Below, piece after piece: positions 49,239 through 57,535 of a stretch of DNA of 64,000 nt. Source of the stretch: Motiliproteus sp. SC1-56 (GTDB lineage Bacteria; Pseudomonadota; Gammaproteobacteria; Pseudomonadales; Balneatricaceae). The position numbers and the translations under genes are program-made. Under the pieces are notes generated by a model. The model was given only the letters and a program-made list of their open reading frames with translations. It had not been told where the DNA came from and did not search any database. Within the stretch, counting starts at the first letter, position 1. Every line of letters begins with the position of its first letter. The DNA lies in assembly GCF_017309075.1 (NCBI RefSeq), contig NZ_JAEMGS010000007.1:165527-229526 (forward strand). The letters run 5' to 3'.

Positions 49239-50425
49239 CAGGCCAGTGCGATCCGGTTGCGGCCGCCGCGCTTGGCGGCGTAGAGCGCCTCGTCCACCCG
49301 CTTGAGCAACTGCTCCAGGGACTCCTCGGGCTGCAGTTGGGCGATGCCGATGCTGGTGGTGAAGGAGAACGGTTCGCCGCCTTCAACCTCGATCGATTCG
49401 TTCATGCAGGCCTGGCGCAGGCGTTCCCCGATACGCTGGGCGCCGGCGAGGGGGGTGTTGTGCAGTATCATCAGAAACTCCTCGCCGCCGAAGCGACCCA
49501 CAAGGTCTTCCTGGCGTGACTGCTCTACCGCCAGCTTCGAGAAGGCCTTGAGCACCTTGTCGCCGACGGCGTGTCCGTACTGGTCGTTGACGCGCTTAAA
49601 CTTGTCCAGGTCGAACAGCATGACGCTCAGTGCGACCTCTTGGCTCTGGCAGTGTTCGGCCTCCCGCTTGAGGAAGGTCATCAGCGAGCGGCGGTTGGCC
49701 AGGCCGGTGAGCGGGTCACGGTTGGCCTGTCGGTACAGGCGCATGAGCATGGTCAGCTGGGTCAGCGACGCCCAGCCCGCCACCAATGCCAGCAGGACCA
49801 GCAGCCAGATGTCGTTGAGCGTGTGCAGGGTAAACATCTCGCCTAGGTAATGGGCGGTCCCTACGTAGAGCGCAACCACGAAAGCCGCGAGGTGGCCACC
49901 TTCCAGAATCGTAAGCGGAAAGATGGCGCCCAGCGTAATGATCAGGAAGGGAAAGAAGTGGTAGCCGGCAGGGATCGAGGTCAGCGGTGACGCCACCAGG
50001 TAGAGGTAGGCCGCCGTTTGAAACACAGACGGAATCAGCACCAGCAGCGCCAGCTTAAACCGGGAGATCCAGAGTCGGTGACTCTGCGCAGACCACAACC
50101 CAAGGAGCAGGCAGGCGCCGCCGGTAACCAGGCGCATTAGCGCGATCACTTGCAGTTGCTGGCGCGGCAGGTAGGCGGCGTCAATGGCAATCCAGGCGGG
50201 AATCAGCAACGCGAGGATAAAGGCGATGGAGCGGGCCCGGTTGCTGATGTACTGGGCACGGGTGTGGCGGAAGTGCTCGCTGTGGGCCCGGGCGCGCAGG
50301 ATGTCCAGAAAGTATTCCTGCTTGATTCGTTGCAGGAACTGCTGCTTGGTGGTGCGAGGCGCCGCAGGGTCTTGGCGACGATCCCAGGTCGGATGCTCGT
50401 TGGAGGGGGGGCGGCTTTGCTGCAC
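49238..50425 (-). CDS. Membrane diguanylate cyclase (GGDEF)
   Basis: A 395-residue protein with about six membrane helices (about 65-220) and a C-terminal GGDEF domain with active-site GGEEF near 312-316. The active site is intact, so it should make cyclic di-GMP. No EAL domain is present. The RxxD inhibitory site is not evident. Confidence 0.9.
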   Translation of the reverse strand: MQQSRPPSNEHPTWDRRQDPAAPRTTKQQFLQRIKQEYFLDILRARAHSEHFRHTRAQYISNRARSIAFILALLIPAWIAIDAAYLPRQQLQVIALMRLVTGGACLLLGLWSAQSHRLWISRFKLALLVLIPSVFQTAAYLYLVASPLTSIPAGYHFFPFLIITLGAIFPLTILEGGHLAAFVVALYVGTAHYLGEMFTLHTLNDIWLLVLLALVAGWASLTQLTMLMRLYRQANRDPLTGLANRRSLMTFLKREAEHCQSQEVALSVMLFDLDKFKRVNDQYGHAVGDKVLKAFSKLAVEQSRQEDLVGRFGGEEFLMILHNTPLAGAQRIGERLRQACMNESIEVEGGEPFSFTTSIGIAQLQPEESLEQLLKRVDEALYAAKRGGRNRIALA

Positions 50426-50597
50426 GTGTTGCTCTCGGGGGTGACTCAGGGATACTGAAACTCTGGTCGTTACCCCAAGCTTGCACTCCGCTTAAGCGCC
50501 TTGGCGGGGAGATTGAACCACCGGCGGCAACGATCCGAAGAAGCCGGTGATTTTGCAGGATTTTGCGCCGTTTTTCCAGCTAAATTGGGATAAGTCA

Positions 50598-50633
50598 CCG
50601 TCTGGGGGCGAAGCGGGTGCGCCCCCCAGACGG
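50598..50633 (-). terminator. Hairpin downstream of chemoreceptor gene
   Basis: A 13-bp GC-rich stem with one bulged base (about 50598-50610 with 50620-50633) lies immediately after the chemoreceptor stop. No strong T-run follows, so termination efficiency is uncertain. The rest of 50426-50597 has no evident gene. Confidence 0.5.
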
Positions 50634-50639
50634 TGTGCC

Positions 50640-52496
50640 TCAGGTGCGGAACTGTGACACCAGTTCGCGCATTGTGACGGAGGCTGCCTTGAGCTGCTCG
50701 GAGGCGCTGCTCATCTGGCCGCAGCCGCTGGCAAGCTCGGATGCGGCGTCGTTGACCGAGGAGACGCTGCGGTTGATCTCTTCGGCCACCGCGCTCTGCT
50801 CCTCGGCGGCGCTGGCGATCTGGGTGTTGGCGGCACTGATCTGGTCCGCCGCCGCCTTGATCTCCTGCAGGGCGGTGCCGGCGGCGTTGATCTGCTCGAC
50901 GCTGGCCTCGGCCTGGCGGGCGCTGGCCTCCATCACCTTCACCGAGCTTTCGGTACCGTTTTGCAGGCGCTCGATCATGGACTGGATCTCTTCCGTGGAC
51001 TCCTGGGTGCGGGCCGCAAGGCTGCGCACCTCGTCGGCGACCACGGCAAAACCGCGCCCCTGGTCGCCGGCCCGGGCCGCCTCGATGGCGGCATTCAGTG
51101 CCAGCAGGTTGGTCTGTTCGGCGATGCCGCGGATAACGTCGAGGATGGAGCCGATGTTGTCCACATCCCCGGCTAGGCTGGTCATGGACTGGGAGGCCGT
51201 GTTCACGTCATCGGCCAGCGCGCTGACCATTTCAATGGACCGGGAGACAACCTCGGTGCCGCGATCCGCCGCGGCCTGGGTTTCGTGGGCCGCGGTTTCT
51301 GCCTCCTGGGCGCCGCGGGCCACTTCGCCGGCGGTCGCGGTCATCTCGTTGATGGAGGTGGCGGACTGCTGCACCTCCTGCTTTTGATGATCGGAGTGCT
51401 GGCGGGTCTGACCGGCGATCTGGGAGATATGGGCGCTGGACTGGGCGACTTGCTCGGCGCTCTGGTCGATGGCCCGGACCTGCTCGCGCAGCTGCTCCAC
51501 CATGCCCTTGAGGGCCGAGGCGATGTCCCGGGTTTCGCGCAGGCCGCAGGGGGTGATGACGCGGGTCAGGTCGCCCTTGGCGCACTGCTGCATCTCCTCG
51601 GTGATCGCTTTCATGGGGCGGAAGACCTGGCGCTGCAGCAGAATGATCGCCAGCAGGGTGGATACGAGGACAATGCCCAGCATCAGGGCGATGCCGGTGT
51701 ACTCGGTGGTGCGGGTCTGCTGGATGAAGGCGCTGTTGTCTTCCAGCGCGGTCAGTACCAGCCCGGGGGTGCCGCTGTCGTCGACGACGGTGTAGTCGAC
51801 CTCAAAGGCGTGACCTTGTTCGAGCGTCGCACTCCAGTTGGGGCTCTGGTAGAACTGTTCGCCCCGTTGGGAGGTGATTTTAATCGGAGCGTGGATCAGC
51901 TCTTCCACATGGCGCAGGTTGTGGCTGGGCTTGAGGACCACCTCTACGTAGCCTGCCAGGCGCAGGCCGCCGCTGGGGGCCAGGGTGCTGTGGTAACTGT
52001 CGCCGTTCTGGGTCCAGGTGGCGTAGGCCAGCTTCATCCGCTCGGCGCCGCTGCGCTGGGCCAGCTGCTGGCTGATGGGGGCGGGCAGTTCGCGGGCCAG
52101 GTTCCCCTCGCCACGGCTGCTCTGGGCGATAAAACGCCCTTCGGCATCGTAGACCCGGATCTTGGCCAGATCCACAATGCCGCCGGTCACGTAGGCCTGG
52201 GCGAAGAAGTCATCCAGTGTGGCGGGCAGCTGGCTGCGCTGCTGTTTGCTGATGCCGGTCCGCACCGCCTTGTTCTTGGCGATGACGGCGCCCATTTCTG
52301 AGCCGAGCTCCTGAATTTGAAGAAAAATGTCACTGGCGGCGACGTCAACGACCCGCTCAAGGGTAGCCTTCTGGGTGGTCACCGCCGACTTGAAGAAGCG
52401 GTCGCTGACGAAGAGGGAAGTGGCGAGAGAAAGCAGACCGATTAACAGCAACAGCCCGATGGTGACGGATTTGATCGAGAATCGCTCAAGGCGCAT
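50640..52496 (-). CDS. Methyl-accepting chemotaxis protein
   Basis: A 618-residue receptor. It has an N-terminal membrane helix (about 10-30), a periplasmic sensing region of Cache type (to about 265), a second helix (about 268-290), HAMP, and the conserved signalling tip [18 protein letters not shown] near 459-476. It has no C-terminal CheR-binding pentapeptide. ATG 52496 ([10 protein letters not shown]) was chosen over 52592 because the earlier part is non-conserved and overlaps the rhodanese gene. Confidence 0.94.
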   Translation of the reverse strand: MRLERFSIKSVTIGLLLLIGLLSLATSLFVSDRFFKSAVTTQKATLERVVDVAASDIFLQIQELGSEMGAVIAKNKAVRTGISKQQRSQLPATLDDFFAQAYVTGGIVDLAKIRVYDAEGRFIAQSSRGEGNLARELPAPISQQLAQRSGAERMKLAYATWTQNGDSYHSTLAPSGGLRLAGYVEVVLKPSHNLRHVEELIHAPIKITSQRGEQFYQSPNWSATLEQGHAFEVDYTVVDDSGTPGLVLTALEDNSAFIQQTRTTEYTGIALMLGIVLVSTLLAIILLQRQVFRPMKAITEEMQQCAKGDLTRVITPCGLRETRDIASALKGMVEQLREQVRAIDQSAEQVAQSSAHISQIAGQTRQHSDHQKQEVQQSATSINEMTATAGEVARGAQEAETAAHETQAAADRGTEVVSRSIEMVSALADDVNTASQSMTSLAGDVDNIGSILDVIRGIAEQTNLLALNAAIEAARAGDQGRGFAVVADEVRSLAARTQESTEEIQSMIERLQNGTESSVKVMEASARQAEASVEQINAAGTALQEIKAAADQISAANTQIASAAEEQSAVAEEINRSVSSVNDAASELASGCGQMSSASEQLKAASVTMRELVSQFRT

Positions 52497-52558
52497 GGCT
52501 TCACCCCGGAATGTTGGTGAGGTGTTGAAGGAGGGGCGTCCCTGCCCACGAGGAATCG

Positions 52559-52981
52559 TTACATTTCGACGGGGTAGCCTTTTTCCTTCCACTCGGCAAT
52601 GCCGCCGCGGAACCAGAAGAGCTTGCTGTAGCCTTCGGCGTGGGCCTTGGCGACGGCGTCGGCGCTGCGGTCGCAGGTTTCGCCGTTGCAGTAGAAGGCG
52701 ACGGGGGTGTCCTTGGCGGGAATGTTGGCCGCCAGGGTTTCGGCGGTCACTTCGGTATTCTTGATTCGGACCACCTCGGGCAGGTGTCCTTTGTCGTAGT
52801 CGCCCTGGCCGCGGGCATCGACGATCACCAGGTCGTCCAGCTCACCGGCCAGCTCGATCAGCTCTTCGGCGTTGACGGTCATGGCGCCGGGGATGGTCAT
52901 GGGCTGGATTTCGCCAGCGTTGGCCACCAGGGAGGCGAACAGCATTGCAACCATGAACAGGGGGGAGAGGACTTTTTCCAT
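52559..52981 (-). CDS. Periplasmic rhodanese-domain protein
   Basis: A 140-residue protein with a signal peptide (1-22, ending NAG) and one rhodanese domain. The active-site loop contains Cys98 in FYCNGETC and a second Cys103. It may carry sulfur or act as a thiol relay in the periplasm. ATG 52981 follows GGAG; the longer frame is unlikely. Confidence 0.88.
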   Translation of the reverse strand: MEKVLSPLFMVAMLFASLVANAGEIQPMTIPGAMTVNAEELIELAGELDDLVIVDARGQGDYDKGHLPEVVRIKNTEVTAETLAANIPAKDTPVAFYCNGETCDRSADAVAKAHAEGYSKLFWFRGGIAEWKEKGYPVEM

Positions 52982-53100
52982 GTGAGTAGCTCCATAGCGT
53001 GCGTTGTAATAGGGCCTCCATTCTATACACGTATGGTGAGAGAGGTTTTTGATGCAGAGCAATAAACCGGGATGAATTAATTTAGTAAAGGGGCTCTTTA

Positions 53101-53126
53101 GGAATATAAAAAGGTTTTTTTATTCC
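53101..53126 (-). terminator. AT-rich hairpin between two minus-strand genes
   Basis: GGAATA (53101-53106) pairs with TATTCC (53121-53126) and an inner A5/T5 stem continues it. It lies 30 nt after the stop of the membrane protein gene at 53157. It contains T-runs in the stem, so it could work as a terminator. Confidence 0.45.
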
Positions 53127-53156
53127 TTTCCTTAAAAACGGTGGACGAGTCCGAAT

Positions 53157-53687
53157 TCAGGACTCCTGGTCCTGCAAGGGGTTACTGAACGAGGAGCCTT
53201 CGCCGGCTGGCTGCAGCCCGGGGTAGTGGCGTTCCAGCAGCGCTTTCACTTGGACCTCCTGGTGCCTTCGAATATCGATCATCACCAGGTGCCTGCCGGC
53301 TTCTACCGCCTTGTGGAAGCGGGCCAGTTTGTAGTTCTCGTGCCGCACCCCGCCAAAGCTGCCGATCCAGATGCCCAGCAGGCAGCAGGTGAGGCTGATC
53401 ACCGCAAACATTTTAAGGTCCATGGGAAAGCCCGGCGGGTTCAGGAGTAACAGGAGGCTGCCCAGGGCAATCCCGGCGCCGGCGCCGATCAGCGCGCCCT
53501 GCTCGCCGCAATGGACGATATCGCGCCTTTGTATGGGGTTGACTGAATGGATGTGGTGGCGGTAGAGACCCTGCTCGTCGCGGCTGAGCACATGGTAGTG
53601 CCAGTGGGTGACGCCGGCGGTCTGCAGGTCATCCCCGAGGGGGCCGAGAGCGGAGAGCTCATCGGCCAGATAATAAAGCCGTTTCAT
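53157..53687 (-). CDS. Conserved membrane protein of unknown function
   Basis: A 176-residue protein. The soluble N-terminal part begins MKRLYYLADELSALG and contains Tyr/His-rich HWHYHVLSRDEQGLYRHH. Two hydrophobic segments follow (about 64-82 Gly-rich, and 90-112), then a soluble tail. I recognise the pattern as a widespread unnamed family in marine gammaproteobacteria but cannot assign a function. Confidence 0.75.
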   Translation of the reverse strand: MKRLYYLADELSALGPLGDDLQTAGVTHWHYHVLSRDEQGLYRHHIHSVNPIQRRDIVHCGEQGALIGAGAGIALGSLLLLLNPPGFPMDLKMFAVISLTCCLLGIWIGSFGGVRHENYKLARFHKAVEAGRHLVMIDIRRHQEVQVKALLERHYPGLQPAGEGSSFSNPLQDQES

Positions 53688-53768
53688 ATCGCGCTGCCTT
53701 TGGGGGCTTCGCCCTGAGCTTAGCTTAAGCAGGGCGTGCGCGTCTGATTTCTGCCCGTTGAGCTAGCC

Positions 53769-53948
53769 TCAGTGGCCGTAGCGGTAAGCGCCAGAAACCG
53801 GCCGAGTGGATGACAGGCGTGCTTTGATCCAGCCGCGCAGCGCCTTGAAGCCTTCGGCGATGGCCTCTGCCCGGGCCTGAGAAGCCATCCGGCGGTAGGC
53901 AAGAATATCGATGGGGTCGTTGCTCAGAGGTTTGATTTCGTTTGCCAT
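53769..53948 (-). CDS. Small basic protein, DUF1127/RSP_7527-like
   Basis: A 59-residue protein with a central amphipathic helix rich in Ala and Arg (residues 17-45) and a basic C-terminus. It resembles the short RSP_7527/DUF1127-type proteins, some of which act in phosphate or stress regulation. The ATG at 53948 has GGAG 9 nt upstream. It is divergent from a LysR regulator. Confidence 0.6.
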   Translation of the reverse strand: MANEIKPLSNDPIDILAYRRMASQARAEAIAEGFKALRGWIKARLSSTRPVSGAYRYGH

Positions 53949-53997
53949 GGCTAAGTACTCCAAAAAACTCATCTATAGGCGGAGGATAAATATAAGG

Positions 53998-54016
53998 GGT
54001 TGCAAGCGGAGCAACC
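53998..54016. promoter_or_regulatory. Candidate LysR operator
   Basis: GGTTGCAAGCGGAGCAACC is a perfect 6-bp dyad with a 7-nt centre and contains a T-N11-A core, the usual LysR box. It lies in the 204-bp gap between the divergent small gene and the LysR gene. Confidence 0.45.
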
Positions 54017-54141
54017 TGCTCGTGGCTCTTGATAACGCTATAGCGCTCTTTGTGCCGGTGATTACGGGTGTTATGCTAAAGTTGTATGGATTGATTAACA
54101 AACGATCCTTTTTCAGTTAACAGATGAATAAATCTAATCAA

Positions 54142-54146
54142 AGGAG
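54142..54146 (+). promoter_or_regulatory. Shine-Dalgarno supporting an ATC start for the LysR gene
   Basis: AGGAG is followed 6 nt later by ATC at 54153. An in-frame stop (54135-54137) lies just upstream, and there is no ATG, GTG or TTG before the TTG at 54180. Confidence 0.7.
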
Positions 54147-54152
54147 CTCGCC

Positions 54153-55079
54153 ATCCGACGCCTCCCTCCTTTAAACGCATTGCGCTCTTTTGAGGCGGCG
54201 GCACGTCACGGCAGTTTCAACCAGGCTGCCGATGAGCTTTTCGTAACGCCTTCGGCGATTAGCCACCAGGTGAAAACCCTGGAACAGTTTCTCGACCTGA
54301 AACTCTTTCGGCGCAGCAAGCGCCGTGTGGAGCTGACGGCGGCGGGGGAAAAGTACCTGCCGGCGATTGAGCATGCCCTTGATGAAATCGACAGCGCCAC
54401 CCGGCGCCTGGTGGCTAACCCTAACGCCGGCGCCGTAACCCTGAGCGTCTCCCCGGCGTTCCTGACCCGTTGGCTGATGCCGCGCCTGGGGCACTTTCAG
54501 GAACGCTATGCCGATGTGGAATTAAGGATGAGCGCCTCGCTGGCGGAGGTGGACTTCAACCAGTCCGACATCGACATGGCGGTGCGTTACGGGCGCGGCG
54601 ACTGGGACGGGGGCGAGTCGCACTTTCTGCTGGGGATGTCCGTGGTGCCGGTTTGCAGCCCCCGGCTGCTTGATGGCCGGCGCCCCCTGCGAACCCCTGA
54701 CGACCTGCGTCACCACACCCTTATCCATGTCAGCACCCGAATGGACGAGTGGCGCGCCTGGCTGCGCTCGGCCGGTATAGACGAGGTCGGCTTCGGCAAG
54801 GACCTGCGCTTTTCCAGCACCTCCCTGGCGACAGGCGCGGCGGTGGAGGGGTTGGGGATCGCCCTGGCGGACCGTAAGCTGGTTTACAAGGAGCTGCGCA
54901 GCGGTGAGCTGGTTGTCCCCTTTGATATCTCCATGGATACCCAGAGCGCTTTTTACCTGGTCTGGCCCAAGGACCGCCCCCTGAGCCATGGCATGAAAGC
55001 GTTCAAAGAGTGGATTCTGGAAGAGGTGGAGGCTGGAGATAAAGGGTTGGAGGTGATGCCTCTTCCCGCTTCATCCTAA
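54153..55079 (+). CDS. LysR-family regulator, GcvA type, probable ATC start
   Basis: A 308-residue protein with an N-terminal winged HTH (FNQAADELFVTPSAISHQVK) and a C-terminal substrate-binding-like domain, GcvA subgroup. GcvA proteins begin with a conserved RLPPLNALRxF segment. Here that segment (RRLPPLNALRSFEAAARH) starts right after an ATC codon that has AGGAG at ideal distance. Starting at TTG 54180 would cut it away. So either ATC is used as the start, or an ATG has mutated or been misread. It may regulate the divergent small gene. Confidence 0.88.
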   Translation: MRRLPPLNALRSFEAAARHGSFNQAADELFVTPSAISHQVKTLEQFLDLKLFRRSKRRVELTAAGEKYLPAIEHALDEIDSATRRLVANPNAGAVTLSVSPAFLTRWLMPRLGHFQERYADVELRMSASLAEVDFNQSDIDMAVRYGRGDWDGGESHFLLGMSVVPVCSPRLLDGRRPLRTPDDLRHHTLIHVSTRMDEWRAWLRSAGIDEVGFGKDLRFSSTSLATGAAVEGLGIALADRKLVYKELRSGELVVPFDISMDTQSAFYLVWPKDRPLSHGMKAFKEWILEEVEAGDKGLEVMPLPASS

Positions 55080-55110
55080 ACTGCAAGAGTGGCCCCAGGG
55101 AGGAGGCGCG

Positions 55111-55539
55111 GTGAACGATCAGGAGCAGCCCAACAACGCGGAACTGCGACGGGCGCTGGACGCAGCGATGCGCCAATTCGGCCGTCAGCGGGCCAATCTC
55201 GTGGCGGCGCGGAGGTTATTTAACAAGCGGTTGATGCAGGGCAGCGGCACCCTTGTTTTTACCTGTATCCTGCTGGGTTTTGGCGTCTGGCCGCTGGTTT
55301 GTCTGGCCGTTGGCTTGCTGGGAACCTGGTGGGTGGTGATGGCGGTTGGCATCAGCGATATATGTGACCGCTTTCATGCAGCGGCGCTACGCGCCCAGTG
55401 GCGCCTGCAGCGGCTTTTAGAGCGCCCGGAGGCGGGGGCTGTTTATGAGGATATTTATCGGCACATGGGCGACTTCGAATACCGTCACTGGCTGCGCGAC
55501 TATCTGCGCGAGGACGAACCCCTGGCGGGCGGCCCCTAG
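55111..55539 (+). CDS. Hypothetical membrane protein with two helices
   Basis: A 142-residue protein. A charged N-terminus (about 1-48), two adjacent membrane helices (about 49-68 and 70-90) and a basic/acidic cytoplasmic tail are visible. The start is GTG 55111 with GGGAGGAGG upstream. It starts 31 nt after the LysR gene. Its 3' end overlaps the convergent gene by 4 nt. No family recognised. Confidence 0.7.
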   Translation: MNDQEQPNNAELRRALDAAMRQFGRQRANLVAARRLFNKRLMQGSGTLVFTCILLGFGVWPLVCLAVGLLGTWWVVMAVGISDICDRFHAAALRAQWRLQRLLERPEAGAVYEDIYRHMGDFEYRHWLRDYLREDEPLAGGP

Positions 55540-55766
55540 CGGGCGACCATGGCTTGCGGGGCTCGATCGGCCAGGACCACTTCCCATTCGTCGAACTGCT
55601 TCATCAAAAGGCCGCGCTCTTCGGTCGTGCTGATGGAGAGGTATTCGCGTTTAATCTGCTCGAAACGCGCGCAGATCTCCTCAGAGGTGAGTTCATGCAC
55701 CCCGGCTCGCCAGATGAGGTGCTTGATGTCGTATTCGAGTCGAGCGGTGATCCTAGAGTGGCTCAT
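55536..55766 (-). CDS. Small hypothetical protein
   Basis: A 76-residue soluble, mostly helical protein (ARLEYDIKHLIWRAG, SEEICARFEQIKREYLS). I do not recognise it. Convergent with the preceding gene. Confidence 0.6.
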   Translation of the reverse strand: MSHSRITARLEYDIKHLIWRAGVHELTSEEICARFEQIKREYLSISTTEERGLLMKQFDEWEVVLADRAPQAMVAR

Positions 55767-56124
55767 ATCGGCAGTCCCTTTGCCTCGAACTAAATTGGTG
55801 TCTTCCCCTTTATGCTAATTCTAATCCCCTGAAAAACAACGTGATAGGCTCATTAATCGAGCTGGCTGTTGTCTTAGATCAACTTTTTTCAAAAGTCATG
55901 CGTCAACGCCAGCGCTGGCCGGCGACATTGGCCAATGGCGCCCGCGTTGGGGACGGTTGACGTTTACCGTATTGAATTCATGATCGAGAGCATCGTCCCA
56001 TTGCTTCGCCAACCTGGGCCATGTGAAGGGGCCGGGTTTTATCATCTGTTGTAAACAGCTCGTCGAATGCTTGCCTTTAATCGCGTTTGCGGGGCCGAAA
56101 GCGAGGTTGCCTGAATCGCCCCGC
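55767..56124. other. Intergenic region without visible gene
   Basis: 358 bp, more AT-rich in its first half. A TTGACG near 55938 with CATGAT 16 bp later could be a weak plus-strand promoter, but no convincing gene follows on that strand. I see nothing else. Confidence 0.4.
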
Positions 56125-56820
56125 CTATTCAGGGCTGCTGCGTTTCCGCCGACGCTTGACGCCCAGAAACAGCAGGACGCATACCATCAGCGCGATGGCC
56201 ACCGGGTCCTTGATAACGGCCATCAGAAGTGTCCAGGCTGCCCCCAGAAGCACCATGTAACTCAGATTTACCTGCCCCCTTTCGGCTTCGCTGCGCTCGC
56301 GTGGCGGTCCGGAGCGTCTCTCTTGGGCGGGGGGACGCCAGGCCCATCCTTCTGCACGGGCTTGGTCATATAGCGCCTCAACGTCTTCAGCGCCTTCGAA
56401 AAGAGGGGGGGGCGCAAGCAGAGGGTCCAGAGGCCCGTTGGGGGCGGCCACCCCGTTGACGTCCCCGAGCAGCACGTTGAAATCAATATTTTTCCTGCCT
56501 TGGGCTCTGCGCCTGGTACTCAAAATCTCTTTGGTTTCGGGGTCATCGATTTCCGAACTGACGCCAAAGTTGAAGGCGTTAAATAAATCGGCTGTTTCGC
56601 TTTTTGATGAGGGGCGCCAGCCAAAGGGAGCATAGGCTGACAGGGCGGCGTCGATAGAAATCTCGTCGGTTTCATCGGGGTGCGGCGACGATGAAGGGTT
56701 CCCCCCGAGGATGCCTGTCTCACCGTCCAGATTGGTACTATCTGGTGGGATTAACCCGGCCTGACTGGGTAGCGCTAGCAGGCAGGCAATAAGCGCAATC
56801 GTGCCAAGCAAGGTTTTCAT
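56125..56820 (-). CDS. Secreted/anchored hypothetical protein
   Basis: A 231-residue protein. The signal peptide (1-21, ending PSQA) precedes a long acidic, Pro/Ser/Asp-rich region. One or two hydrophobic stretches (about 185-220) and a very basic end (KRRRKRS) follow. Signal peptide, then a C-terminal helix, then an Arg-rich tail resembles tripartite sorting signals, but a clear PEP or LPXTG motif is missing. Function unknown. Confidence 0.6.
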   Translation of the reverse strand: MKTLLGTIALIACLLALPSQAGLIPPDSTNLDGETGILGGNPSSSPHPDETDEISIDAALSAYAPFGWRPSSKSETADLFNAFNFGVSSEIDDPETKEILSTRRRAQGRKNIDFNVLLGDVNGVAAPNGPLDPLLAPPPLFEGAEDVEALYDQARAEGWAWRPPAQERRSGPPRERSEAERGQVNLSYMVLLGAAWTLLMAVIKDPVAIALMVCVLLFLGVKRRRKRSSPE

Positions 56821-57209
56821 TACACGTGGTCGCCCTTCGGAAGCCAGCTACGCGAAATCAGTTATCGGTTTAATGATTTTAGGCAAAATTTAAGCCGTTG
56901 CTGAAAGTCTTATAAAAAACAGTTTGTTGCGTGGTTTAGATAAAACCTTGCACATCTCTTGTAAAGGAAACGGACGCCACGTCGTCGTGAAGGGGGCTAC
57001 TGGGCCGGCAACCAGAGAGAGTTCAGACAGGTCTACATCGAACCAGCCAGAGCGAGGTGCAAAGGCTAGCGCTGCAGGTACCCCCAAACGTACCCCCGGG
57101 TTTGGGAGAATTTTGCTGAAAGTGCCTGAATGCCCGTGGATCGAATAAGTAAAGAATTCTTAGGTATCAATGGATTGGTTACGATTATGGATCGTAACGG
57201 AAGGGGAGG
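56821..57209. other. Non-coding region before island
   Basis: It holds the promoter region of the secreted protein gene, a GTACCCCC direct repeat, and a 7-bp inverted repeat (57083-57089 with 57100-57106). Short open frames here lack ribosome sites and family features. It may contain remnants of an earlier insertion. Confidence 0.4.
57078..57097 (+). repeat. GTACCCCC direct repeat, 12-bp period
   Basis: GTACCCCC occurs at 57078-57085 and 57090-57097, separated by AAAC. Such short repeats occur at ends of integrative elements as possible recombinase arm sites; that role is inferred. Confidence 0.5.
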
Positions 57210-57280
57210 TGGTGGCCCAGCAGGACTTGAACCTGCGACCAATGGATTATGAGCGAAGGTGAGAGGCTGCTATTGGGCCA
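57210..57280 (-). pseudogene. tRNA 3'-half remnant (CAT anticodon), probable att site
   Basis: On the minus strand the end of this stretch has a perfect T-arm (GCAGG-TTCAAGT-CCTGC), a variable loop, the anticodon-loop sequence CTCATAA, an acceptor TGGGCCA and an encoded CCA (57210-57212). The anticodon 5' stem and D-arm do not fold, although TGGCCCA at 57280-57274 could pair with the acceptor. It resembles tRNA-Ile(CAT) or Met 3' halves. This is typical of the distal att repeat left when an element integrates into a tRNA gene. Confidence 0.65.
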
Positions 57281-57535
57281 TACGAATCAACGCATTGTAC
57301 ATGCTTCAAGGCAATTTTGAGAACCGGAAAATACCGACCAACACCTTATCGATGAAGTTACGGGTCCATGTGCCGTAAGGGCAAAACCAAAGGACCGGAC
57401 AGAGACCGGAGCCGGTCCCCGTCGCCGCTCCCTTAGTGGCGACATCGGCTTTGTCGTCAGACGCCACGACCGACCACACCCTACTGAGTGGTAGCGGTGC
57501 GTTATCTTCGGGCCAACCGTTCAAGTAAGAGATAA
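57281..57535. other. Gap between tRNA remnant and specificity gene
   Basis: 255 bp. A 72-codon minus-strand frame (57306-57524) exists but has no recognisable family or clear ribosome site. I leave it uncalled. Confidence 0.3.

Noticed and set aside
56023..56373. Plus-strand open frame of 116 codons
   Set aside because: It overlaps the minus-strand secreted protein gene, has no ribosome site and shows no protein-like composition.
56924..57148. Plus-strand frame near the GTACCCCC repeats
   Set aside because: No recognisable domain; region looks non-coding.
57210..57280. Functional tRNA gene
   Set aside because: T-arm and acceptor pair, but the anticodon 5' stem and D-arm do not form.
57306..57524. 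Minus-strand frame of 72 codons between tRNA remnant and hsdS
   Set aside because: No family features and no clear ribosome site; may be chance.
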